Origin: DATFPQ01 sp035264765
Lineage (GTDB): Bacteria; Actinomycetota; Actinomycetes; Actinomycetales; Angustibacteraceae
Length of the DNA stretch: 5,236 nucleotides
Direction: 5' to 3'
Assembly (NCBI GenBank): GCA_035264765.1
Contig: DATFPQ010000201.1
Span: 1-5,236, forward strand
Position numbers and translations under genes: made by a program. This document shows positions 1 through 5,180 of the stretch, in pieces; the stretch's first letter is position 1; every line of letters begins with the position of its first letter. A model generated the notes under the pieces. It saw only the letters and a program-made list of their open reading frames with translations. It did not search any database and had not been told where the DNA came from.

Positions 1-662
1 ACCGCCTGGACGAGAGGCGGATCGCCGCCCAGCGCCGCGACATCGGCATGGTCTTCCAGCGCTTCAACCTGTTCCCGCACATGACCGCCCTCGACAACGT
101 GGCTGAGGCGCCGGTGTGCGTGAAGAAGGAGAGCAGGTCCGCCGCGCGACGCCGGGCGGCCGAGCTGCTCGACCGCGTCGGGCTCGCCGAGCGGGCCAAC
201 GCGTACCCCGGTCAGCTTTCCGGGGGACAGCAGCAGCGGGTGGCCATCGCGCGCGCTCTCGCGATGCAGCCGAAGCTGATGCTGTTCGACGAGCCGACCA
301 GCGCCCTGGACCCCGAGCTGGTCGGCGAGGTGCTCGGCGTCATGCGCGAGCTCGCTCGCGACGGGATGACGATGATCGTGGTGACGCACGAGATGGGGTT
401 CGCCCGCGAGGTGGCCGACCGGGTCGTGTTCATGGACGGCGGCGTCGTCGTCGAGCAGGGGCATCCGCGGCAGGTGATCTCCAACCCGCAGCACGCCCGC
501 ACCCGCTCGTTCCTGCAGCGGATGCGCCAGGAGGAGGCCGAGGGTCACCACGGCTCGAGCATCCACCTGCCCGGACCGGCCGAGGTCACCGACGAGCCTT
601 CCGGTCAGGGGGCCGAGACCGCGGGCCAGGGTCCGGGTGCGGGCACCGCACCGAAGGCCTGA
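1..662 (+). CDS. Polar amino-acid ABC transporter ATP-binding protein, 5'-truncated by the window edge
   Basis: This is the nucleotide-binding subunit of an ABC importer, of the GlnQ/HisP polar amino-acid class; it would hydrolyse ATP on the cytoplasmic face to drive uptake. The first full codon is at position 3, and 219 residues are visible before the TGA at 660-662. The Walker A loop lies upstream of the window. Seen, numbered from the first visible residue: a Q-loop (Gln19, context MVFQRFNLFPHMT, typical of the amino-acid subfamily), the signature LSGGQQQRVAIARAL from 72, Walker B LMLFDE (Asp96, Glu97), D-loop SALD at 100-103, and the switch His129 in VVTHEMGF. The ATG at 48 is internal to the ATPase domain and is not the real start. 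After the ATPase core comes an unconserved-looking tail of about 40 residues rich in Gly, Ala, Pro and Glu. The solute-binding and permease genes are not in view, so the substrate is unassigned. The end overlaps the next gene by 26 bases. Family assignment is secure; the exact substrate is not. Confidence 0.95.
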   Translation, partial: RLDERRIAAQRRDIGMVFQRFNLFPHMTALDNVAEAPVCVKKESRSAARRRAAELLDRVGLAERANAYPGQLSGGQQQRVAIARALAMQPKLMLFDEPTSALDPELVGEVLGVMRELARDGMTMIVVTHEMGFAREVADRVVFMDGGVVVEQGHPRQVISNPQHARTRSFLQRMRQEEAEGHHGSSIHLPGPAEVTDEPSGQGAETAGQGPGAGTAPKA

Positions 663-1005
663 GCCGGCGCTCGGCCGGCCCGGGCTGGTGGTCGTCCGGG
701 GACGCTCGATGCAGCCGACCTTGCGCGACGGCGACCTGCTGCTCGTCCGCTGGGGGGCCGCTCCGCGACCCGGTCGGGTCGCCGTGGTGCGGCTGCCGGA
801 CGACGAGAGCGGCCGGCCGCGTCCGACGTCCGTCAAGCGGCTGGTGCGGCGTGAGGACGCCGGCTGGTGGGTCGAGCGGGACAGCCCGGTCGAGGGCGTG
901 GACTCCTGGCAGCTCGGGGCGCTACCGGAGCAGGACGTGCTGGCCGTCGTCCTGGCCCGACTCTGGCCTCGGCCCGGTCTCGCCCTGCCCGACCCGCGAG
1001 AGTAG
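637..1005 (+). CDS. sodX: S26-family peptidase, nickel-type superoxide dismutase maturation protease
   Basis: A 122-residue peptidase of the LexA/signal peptidase I (S26) fold, most likely the enzyme that cuts the propeptide from the nickel SOD encoded next door. Ser24 lies in the motif GRSMQPTLRDGD and is the expected nucleophile; Lys67 in TSVKRLV is the expected general base. A later segment, EGVDSWQLGALPEQDVLAVV (about 86-105), matches the region that in S26 enzymes follows the substrate groove. No membrane segment is visible, unlike ordinary signal peptidase I, which suits a cytoplasmic substrate. The GTG start at 637 is preferred because AGGG at 628-631 lies 5 bases upstream; GTG 688 would leave only six residues before the nucleophile and has no clear ribosome site. 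This start overlaps the ABC ATPase gene by 26 bases, suggesting translational coupling. The stop lies 53 bases before sodN. Specificity for Ni-SOD is inferred from size, motifs and neighbour. Confidence 0.88.
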   Translation: MRAPHRRPEPALGRPGLVVVRGRSMQPTLRDGDLLLVRWGAAPRPGRVAVVRLPDDESGRPRPTSVKRLVRREDAGWWVERDSPVEGVDSWQLGALPEQDVLAVVLARLWPRPGLALPDPRE

Positions 1006-1058
1006 CGTCGAAAGGGTCACGTGATCATGTCCGCGACAGCCGACCGAAGGGACCGTTC
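1003..1058 (+). promoter_or_regulatory. sodN leader: candidate -10, TCACGTGA palindrome and Shine-Dalgarno
   Basis: The short gap before sodN holds three signals. TAGCGT at 1003-1008, overlapping the sodX stop codon, fits the loose actinobacterial -10 pattern TANNNT, but no convincing -35 box is seen upstream, so a separate promoter is only possible. TCACGTGA at 1017-1024 is a perfect 8-base palindrome, placed near where transcription would begin, and could bind a regulator. GAAGGGA at 1046-1052 is a good ribosome site 6 bases before the ATG at 1059. Ni-SOD genes in streptomycetes are known to respond to nickel, but I see no recognisable nickel-regulator (Nur) box here. Confidence 0.4.
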
Positions 1059-1466
1059 ATGCTCTCCCGCCTGCTTGCCCGCATTACCGAGGTCAGCGCC
1101 CACTGCGACCTCCCGTGCGGTGTGTACGACCCCGCCCAGGCCCGGATCGAGGCCGAGTCGATCAAGGCCATCATCGGCAAGATGAAGGCCAACCAGGATC
1201 CGGAGTTCCTCACCCGGGCCATCCTGATCAAGGAGGAGCGCTCGCAGCTCGTCAAGCACCACCTGTGGGTGCTCTGGACGGACTACTTCAAGGCCCCGCA
1301 CTTCGAGAAGTACCCGAACCTGCACCAGCTGTTCAACGAGGCCACCAAGCTGGCCGGCGGTGGCGGTGGCACCAAGGCGGTCAGCGACGAGGCCAAGGCC
1401 GACGAGCTGCTGGCGAAGATCGACGAGATCTCGAAGATCTTCTGGGAGACCAAGCAGGCAGCCTGA
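1059..1466 (+). CDS. sodN: Nickel-containing superoxide dismutase precursor
   Basis: Cytoplasmic Ni-SOD, which converts superoxide to hydrogen peroxide and oxygen. The 135-residue precursor has a 14-residue propeptide (MLSRLLARITEVSA), followed by the nickel-hook sequence HCDLPCGVYDPAQARIE. Cleavage before His15 gives a mature chain of 121 residues, close to the roughly 117 usual in streptomycetes. In mature numbering the ligands His1, Cys2 and Cys6 are present, as are Pro5, Tyr9, Glu17, Arg47 and Tyr62, residues known to shape the active site. The remainder is the expected helical bundle (homohexamer in characterised members), with a Gly-rich loop near precursor 112-116 and a C-terminal IFWETK segment. 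ATG 1059 is chosen because it yields the standard propeptide and has GAAGGGA 6 bases upstream. The longer open frame from 867 is spurious, since it runs through the sodX gene. Its maturation protease is the gene immediately upstream. Every catalytic residue is intact, so the enzyme should be active once processed. Confidence 0.98.
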   Translation: MLSRLLARITEVSAHCDLPCGVYDPAQARIEAESIKAIIGKMKANQDPEFLTRAILIKEERSQLVKHHLWVLWTDYFKAPHFEKYPNLHQLFNEATKLAGGGGGTKAVSDEAKADELLAKIDEISKIFWETKQAA

Positions 1467-1473
1467 CGCGCGC

Positions 1474-1505
1474 CGGGGCGCCCGTGCTGCGGGACGGGCG
1501 CCCCG
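1474..1505 (+). terminator. GC-rich hairpin after sodN, probable terminator
   Basis: A perfect 12-base-pair stem, 1474-1485 (CGGGGCGCCCGT) against 1494-1505, closes an 8-base loop and begins 7 bases after the sodN stop codon. There is no T-run, as is common for actinobacterial terminator-like hairpins. It should end or weaken transcription from sodX-sodN, or protect the 3' end of the mRNA, before the methyltransferase gene, whose ribosome site begins only 16 bases later. It could instead act as an attenuator if the methyltransferase is read from the same transcript. Confidence 0.75.
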
Positions 1506-1532
1506 CCGCCTGCACACCGAGGGAGGACCGGC

Positions 1533-2177
1533 GTGGACACCGATCTCGGTGAGGCGTTCTGGAACGACCGCTACCGGTCGATGGACCGCGTGTGGAGCGG
1601 GCGGCCCAACCCGCAGCTGGTGGCCGTGGCCTCGGGCCTGCCGGCCGGCAGGGCGCTGGACGCCGGGTGCGGCGAGGGCGCCGACGCGATCTGGCTCGCC
1701 GAATGCGGTTGGCGCGTCACGGCGGTCGAGCTGTCCTCGGTCGCGCTGGAGCGCGGCGCCGCAGCGGCGGCCGCCCACGGGTACGGCGAGGGCGATGACC
1801 GGCCCGGCGGGGTGGACTGGGTCCACGCCGACCTCACCGCCTGGTCGCCGCCCGAGTCCGCCTACGACCTGGTGTCCGCGCAGTACCTGCAGCTGCCACC
1901 GGACCCGCGTAAGGCCGTGTTTCCCCGGCTGGCCGCCGCGGTGGCCCCGGGTGGCCTGCTGCTCGTCGTCGGGCATCACCCCTCCGACCTGCACACCACC
2001 GTGCGACGCCCGCCGCTGCCCGAGCTGTTCTTCACCGCCGAGGACGTCGCGGCGCTGCTCGAGCCGTCCTCCTTCGACGTGCTCGCCAGCGAGGCCAGGC
2101 CGCGGCCGGCCACGGACTCCGAGGGTCGTACGGTCACCGTCCGCGACGCGGTGCTGGTGGCTCGCCGGACCGCCTGA
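1533..2177 (+). CDS. Class I SAM-dependent methyltransferase, substrate unknown
   Basis: A 214-residue Rossmann-fold methyltransferase that should transfer a methyl group from S-adenosylmethionine; the acceptor cannot be told. The N-terminus FWNDRYRSMDRVWSGRPNPQ (9-28) resembles the opening of TehB-like small methyltransferases common in actinobacteria. Motif I is ALDAGCGEGADAIWLAE (41-57), the glycine-rich SAM loop. Glu66 in VTAVELS is placed to bind the ribose hydroxyls. Asp100 in VHADL fits the adenine-contacting motif, YDLVSAQYLQL (111-121) is motif IV, and VAPGGLLLVVGHH follows as motif VI. GTG 1533 is the start, supported by GGGAGGA at 1521-1527 with 5-base spacing. The sodN-side hairpin lies just upstream and a long inverted repeat follows, so the gene may form its own short transcription unit. 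Nothing visible ties it to nickel or superoxide; adjacency may be incidental. Family call is firm, function open. Confidence 0.92.
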   Translation: MDTDLGEAFWNDRYRSMDRVWSGRPNPQLVAVASGLPAGRALDAGCGEGADAIWLAECGWRVTAVELSSVALERGAAAAAAHGYGEGDDRPGGVDWVHADLTAWSPPESAYDLVSAQYLQLPPDPRKAVFPRLAAAVAPGGLLLVVGHHPSDLHTTVRRPPLPELFFTAEDVAALLEPSSFDVLASEARPRPATDSEGRTVTVRDAVLVARRTA

Positions 2178-2201
2178 GCCCGACGTCGGAGCCGGAGCCC
2201 C

Positions 2202-2250
2202 CGCGCGGGATACGCCCGGTCGTCGGCGGCCGGGAGTATCGTCCCGCGCG
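2202..2250. repeat. Long imperfect inverted repeat between methyltransferase and transport operon
   Basis: The arms are CGCGCGGG (2202-2209) with CCCGCGCG (2243-2250), ATAC (2210-2213) with GTAT (2236-2239), and CCCGG (2215-2219) with CCGGG (2230-2234). Together they give 17 pairs with a 3-base bulge (2240-2242), one G-A mismatch (2214/2235) and a 10-base loop. It begins 24 bases after the methyltransferase stop and ends 28 bases before the next ribosome site. It may be a terminator for the methyltransferase or an operator or leader structure for the symporter operon. TATCGT at 2237-2242, inside the right arm, is a weak candidate -10 with no matching -35. Confidence 0.6.
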
Positions 2251-2290
2251 CGGGTGACACCGACGTCCCCGCGAGAGAGGGAGGATTCCC

Positions 2291-2587
2291 GTGACCGACC
2301 CTGCTGGCCGCCGCACCGGCAGCCCGCCACCCGGCCTGGTCGCCGTGGTGGCCGTGGTGCTCGCCGTGCCGGTGGTCGCGCTGATGTGGGTGTCCAGCTA
2401 CAACAAGGAGGAGCCACGCCTGGGCGGCGTCCCCTTCTTCTACTGGTACCAGTTCCTGTGGGTGTTCCTGGCCGCAGCCTGCACCACGGTGGCGTACCGG
2501 CTGCTGATCGGCCACGAGCGGCGCCGGCGGGCGCTGCGGGACGCCGACGGACACCGGGGCCCGGGCGGACGGGAGGACGGCCGATGA
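2291..2587 (+). CDS. Small two-helix membrane protein, DUF3311-like, partner of the symporter
   Basis: A 98-residue inner-membrane protein. The first hydrophobic helix spans about 15-36 and the second about 53-74. Between them is the segment EEPRLGGVPFFYWYQ (40-54), whose Pro-Arg-Leu/Gly-x-Pro-Phe-Phe-Tyr-Trp-Tyr pattern is the hallmark of DUF3311 proteins as I recall the family. The tail after residue 74 is highly basic, then Gly/Asp-rich, and probably cytoplasmic by the positive-inside rule. GTG 2291 is supported by AGGGAGGA at 2278-2285, 5 bases upstream. Its stop codon overlaps the symporter ATG (ATGA), so the two are translationally coupled. Small membrane proteins of this kind are commonly found just before SSF symporter genes, which suggests a role in assembly, stability or regulation of the carrier. 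That role is inferred; no activity is recognisable. Confidence 0.85.
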   Translation: MTDPAGRRTGSPPPGLVAVVAVVLAVPVVALMWVSSYNKEEPRLGGVPFFYWYQFLWVFLAAACTTVAYRLLIGHERRRRALRDADGHRGPGGREDGR

Positions 2588-4251
2588 GCGCAACCGTTGC
2601 CGCAGCTGCGACCGGAACCCGCGGCGTGAACGGCGTTGCCCTTGCCGTGGTGCTCGTCCTATTCGTCGCCGTCACCGTGATGGGCTTCCTGGCCGCCCGC
2701 TGGCGCAGCGCGGGTCCGATGGGGAGCCTGGACGAGTGGGGCCTCGGCGGCCGCAGCTTCGGGTCCTTCGTCACCTGGTTCCTGCTCGGCGGCGACCTCT
2801 ACACGGCGTACACCTTCGTCGCCGTCCCGGCCGCGATGTTCGCCACCGGCGCGGTGGCCGGCTTCTTCGCCGTCCCGTACACGATCATCGTGTACCCGAT
2901 CATCTTCGTGTTCATGGCCCGGCTGTGGTCGGTGTCACACACGCACGGCTTCGTGACGCCCGCGGACTTCGTCAAGGGCCGGTACGGCTCGCGCGGCCTT
3001 TCGCTCGCCGTGGCGGTCACCGGGATCCTCGCGACGATGCCGTACATCGCCCTGCAGCTGGTGGGCATCCAGGCCGTCCTGGAGGTCATGGGCATCGGCG
3101 GCAGCGCCAACGCCCTGGCTCGCGACCTGCCGCTGCTCGTGGCGTTCGCGATCCTGGCGGCCTACACCTACTCCAGCGGCCTGCGGGCCCCGGCGCTGAT
3201 CGCGTTCGTCAAGGACACGCTGATCTACATCGTGATCATCGTGGCGGTGATCTACCTGCCGGCCAAGGTAGGCGGCTTCGGGGCCATCTTCGACGCGGCC
3301 CAGCAGAAGATGGCGAAGCCGAACCCCACGACAGGTGCACCTACCGGGGTGTTCATCCCGAACGCCGCCCAGACCTGGCCCTACGCCACGCTGGCGCTGG
3401 GCTCGGCCATGGCCCTGTTCATGTACCCGCACTCGATCACCGCCGTGCTGTCCAGCAAGGACCGCAACGTGATCCGGCGCAACGCCTCGGTGCTGCCGGC
3501 GTACTCCTTCGTGCTCGGTCTGCTGGCGCTGCTCGGCTTCGTCGCGATCGCGGCGGGCACCAAGCCGATCGGCCTCGATGGCCAGCCGAACGCCCAGCTG
3601 GTGGTCCCGCAGCTGTTCGAGGACTTCTTCCCGTCCTGGTTCGCCGGCGTCGCCTTCGCGGCCATCGCGATCGGTGCGCTGGTGCCGGCCGCCATCATGT
3701 CGATCGCGGCGGCGAACCTTTTCACCCGGAACATCTACCGGGACTTCCTGAAGCCGAACGCCACCCACGCGGAGGAGGCCAAGGTCAGCAAGCTGGTGTC
3801 GCTGGTGGTCAAGGTCGGCGCTCTGCTGTTCGTCTTCTTGCTCGACAAGCAGAACGCCATCAACTTCCAGCTGCTCGGCGGCATCTGGATCCTGCAGACC
3901 TTCCCGGCCATCGTCTTCGGCCTCTACACCAGATGGTTCCACCGGTGGGCGCTGCTCGCCGGCTGGGCCGTAGGGATGGTCTACGGCACGGTGACGGCGT
4001 ACAACGTCGTGAACCCGTTGACCGGCAAGCGCCTCGGCGGATCCGTGGCACCGATCGAGCTGCTGGGCAGGAACGGGTACATCGCGCTGACCGCCTTCGT
4101 CCTCAACGTCGTCGTGGCCGCCTTGGTGACGCTCGCGCTCCGGGCCCTGAAGGTGCCCGAAGGCGAGGACGAGACGCGACCGGAGGACTACCGGGCGGAC
4201 GCCGGCGACCCGCGCGTCCACGACATCCCGGAGCTCACCGAGAGCGCCTGA
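2584..4251 (+). CDS. Sodium:solute symporter (SSF family), possibly for monocarboxylates
   Basis: A 555-residue secondary transporter of the SSF family, expected to use a sodium gradient to import a small solute across the cytoplasmic membrane. I count about 13 hydrophobic segments (roughly 18-37, 61-82, 88-112, 139-165, 183-197, 211-226, 266-284, 303-323, 350-378, 402-420, 427-448, 454-474, 497-519), the usual SSF number. Family features are the early GSFVTWFLLGGDLYTAYTF segment (60-78) and the long conserved stretch GALVPAAIMSIAAANLFTRN (364-383), where Ser373 lies in the helix that forms the sodium site, followed by IYRDF. The C-terminal tail from about 524 is acidic and hydrophilic. Size and motifs recall actinobacterial monocarboxylate carriers such as MctC, but the substrate is a guess. 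ATG 2584 has GGGAGGA at 2571-2577 with 6-base spacing and overlaps the preceding gene. A hairpin beginning 3 bases past the stop likely ends the operon. Confidence 0.93.
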   Translation: MSATVAAAATGTRGVNGVALAVVLVLFVAVTVMGFLAARWRSAGPMGSLDEWGLGGRSFGSFVTWFLLGGDLYTAYTFVAVPAAMFATGAVAGFFAVPYTIIVYPIIFVFMARLWSVSHTHGFVTPADFVKGRYGSRGLSLAVAVTGILATMPYIALQLVGIQAVLEVMGIGGSANALARDLPLLVAFAILAAYTYSSGLRAPALIAFVKDTLIYIVIIVAVIYLPAKVGGFGAIFDAAQQKMAKPNPTTGAPTGVFIPNAAQTWPYATLALGSAMALFMYPHSITAVLSSKDRNVIRRNASVLPAYSFVLGLLALLGFVAIAAGTKPIGLDGQPNAQLVVPQLFEDFFPSWFAGVAFAAIAIGALVPAAIMSIAAANLFTRNIYRDFLKPNATHAEEAKVSKLVSLVVKVGALLFVFLLDKQNAINFQLLGGIWILQTFPAIVFGLYTRWFHRWALLAGWAVGMVYGTVTAYNVVNPLTGKRLGGSVAPIELLGRNGYIALTAFVLNVVVAALVTLALRALKVPEGEDETRPEDYRADAGDPRVHDIPELTESA

Positions 4252-4254
4252 GCA

Positions 4255-4310
4255 CGGCAACCGTTGCGGCGGCGTCCGAGCCTCGGCTCCGGCGCCGCCG
4301 CCGCTTGCCG
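4255..4310. terminator. Long hairpin between convergent genes, probable bidirectional terminator
   Basis: The 63-base gap between the symporter stop (4251) and the stop of the minus-strand gene (4315) is almost filled by one inverted repeat. CGGCAA (4255-4260) pairs with TTGCCG (4305-4310), GCGGCGGCG (4266-4274) with CGCCGCCGC (4293-4301), and an inner CCGAGCC/GGCTCCGG arm (4276-4282 with 4285-4292, one bulged base) closes the tip. Small internal loops separate the blocks. No T-run is seen on either strand. Its position between two converging genes fits termination from both sides. Confidence 0.7.
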
Positions 4311-4314
4311 GGCC

Positions 4315-5154
4315 TCAGACCCGGACGGCCTCGTCCTCCGCCCACAGCCGCGAGCCGGCGCGCGTCGCGACCCAGCCGACCAGCACCACCAGGTGCAGCA
4401 CCCACAGCCAGAGCAGCACGGCGCACACCCCTCCCACGGCGGTCTGACCCCCGAACGGCGCTCCGAGGTCCAGCGGCAGCGACAGGAAGAGCACGAAGCC
4501 CTGCAGGAAGCCGGCGACGAACGCGCCGGTCGCGAAGCCGCCGGCCAGCGCCGACAGCCACGGCGGTGGGTCGGCGGCCACGACCCGGAAGGTCCAGGCG
4601 AGCGGCAGCGAGACGACCAGCCAGTCCACGTTGAGCGCGACGTAGACGCCTAGCGCCACTCCCGAGGCGCCGCGGCCGAACAGGTCGGCCAGCAACGGTG
4701 TGACCGCGAGGACGCACAGCAGCAGTCCGGGAGCCACGCACAGCACGGGGAGCACGGCCAGCCGTCCTCGCCAGCCGACCAGCGAGTCATCGACGCCGGC
4801 CAGCGCCGTATACGCACGGCGCAGCCCCTCGCCGTACAGGGTGGCCGGCAACAACGAGACCAGCACGGCGGTCCAGGACAGCGACGTCGCCTCGGCGAGC
4901 AGGCGCACGGCGACCTGGTCGGCGCCGAGAGCGGACGGCAATGCCCGGCCGAGGTCGGACGCCAGCCCAGCGACCAGGTCGGTGCCGAGCAGCGCCACGA
5001 GCACGCGGGTGGCAATGAAAAGCACCGGCACCACCGCCAGGGCTGCGTAGAAGGTGACGCCCGCGCCGTAGAGCATCAGGTCGTGACCGCGCAGACCGTC
5101 CCGCGTGTGGGCCGGAAGTCGGCGCACGAGCTCACGGACCCGCCGACGTTGCAC
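4315..5154 (-). CDS. YihY/BrkB-family (UPF0761-like) integral membrane protein
   Basis: A 279-residue polytopic membrane protein read leftwards. The hallmark is near the N-terminus: HDLMLYGAGVTFYAALAVVP (24-43), matching the YihY/BrkB pattern in which a Leu/Ala-rich first helix carries a conserved Phe-Tyr after the Thr. About six hydrophobic segments are visible (30-56, 92-106, 133-155, 167-186, 203-225, 237-262), with GEGLRRAY (108-115) in the conserved cytoplasmic loop. Older annotations call members ribonuclease BN; that is a known misnaming, and no nuclease motif is present here. The true role is unresolved. The start used is GTG 5154, with a weak AAGG (minus strand, 5166-5163) 8 bases upstream. 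The frame stays open to the window's right edge with no other ATG, GTG or TTG, so a longer protein beginning outside cannot be excluded. It converges on the symporter and diverges from the right-edge gene. Confidence 0.88.
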   Translation of the reverse strand: MQRRRVRELVRRLPAHTRDGLRGHDLMLYGAGVTFYAALAVVPVLFIATRVLVALLGTDLVAGLASDLGRALPSALGADQVAVRLLAEATSLSWTAVLVSLLPATLYGEGLRRAYTALAGVDDSLVGWRGRLAVLPVLCVAPGLLLCVLAVTPLLADLFGRGASGVALGVYVALNVDWLVVSLPLAWTFRVVAADPPPWLSALAGGFATGAFVAGFLQGFVLFLSLPLDLGAPFGGQTAVGGVCAVLLWLWVLHLVVLVGWVATRAGSRLWAEDEAVRV

Positions 5155-5180
5155 GGCATCGACCTTGGCAGGATCGCCGC

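Noticed and set aside
116..1024. Plus-strand Arg-rich open frame over the ABC ATPase and sodX
   Set aside because: It is a frame-shifted shadow with no motif; both real genes have clear catalytic motifs in other frames.
1027..1190. Short upstream frame from ATG 1027 overlapping the sodN start
   Set aside because: It has no ribosome site, encodes an Arg/Ser/Pro-rich peptide of about 50 residues and reads through sodN in the wrong frame.
1360..2583. In-frame extension of the symporter upstream of 2584
   Set aside because: The extension translates sodN, methyltransferase and DUF3311 DNA in the wrong frame into Arg/Pro-rich sequence, while ATG 2584 has a strong ribosome site.
1017..2774. Long minus-strand open frame (585 codons) across sodN, the methyltransferase and the transport genes
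   Set aside because: It is antisense to several well-supported genes, is Arg/Gly/Pro-rich without domains, and is explained by the lack of stop codons in GC-rich DNA.
2935..4260. Minus-strand 441-codon open frame opposite the symporter
   Set aside because: It is antisense to a secure SSF gene and rich in Arg, Gly, Asp and His, as expected from complementing hydrophobic codons.
2736..4634. Plus-strand 632-codon open frame over the symporter and the YihY gene
   Set aside because: Its composition is Arg/Ala/Pro/Gly without domains, and it shadows two membrane protein genes. The short STATVAAAS stretch after the symporter is noted separately as a repeat.
4235..5050. Other open frames overlapping the YihY gene on both strands
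   Set aside because: None has a recognisable motif or good ribosome site, whereas the YihY frame shows the family hallmark and membrane helices.
4315..5154. Ribonuclease BN assignment for the YihY/BrkB-like gene
   Set aside because: This is a historical misannotation of the family; no metal-binding or nuclease motif is present and the protein is mostly membrane helices.
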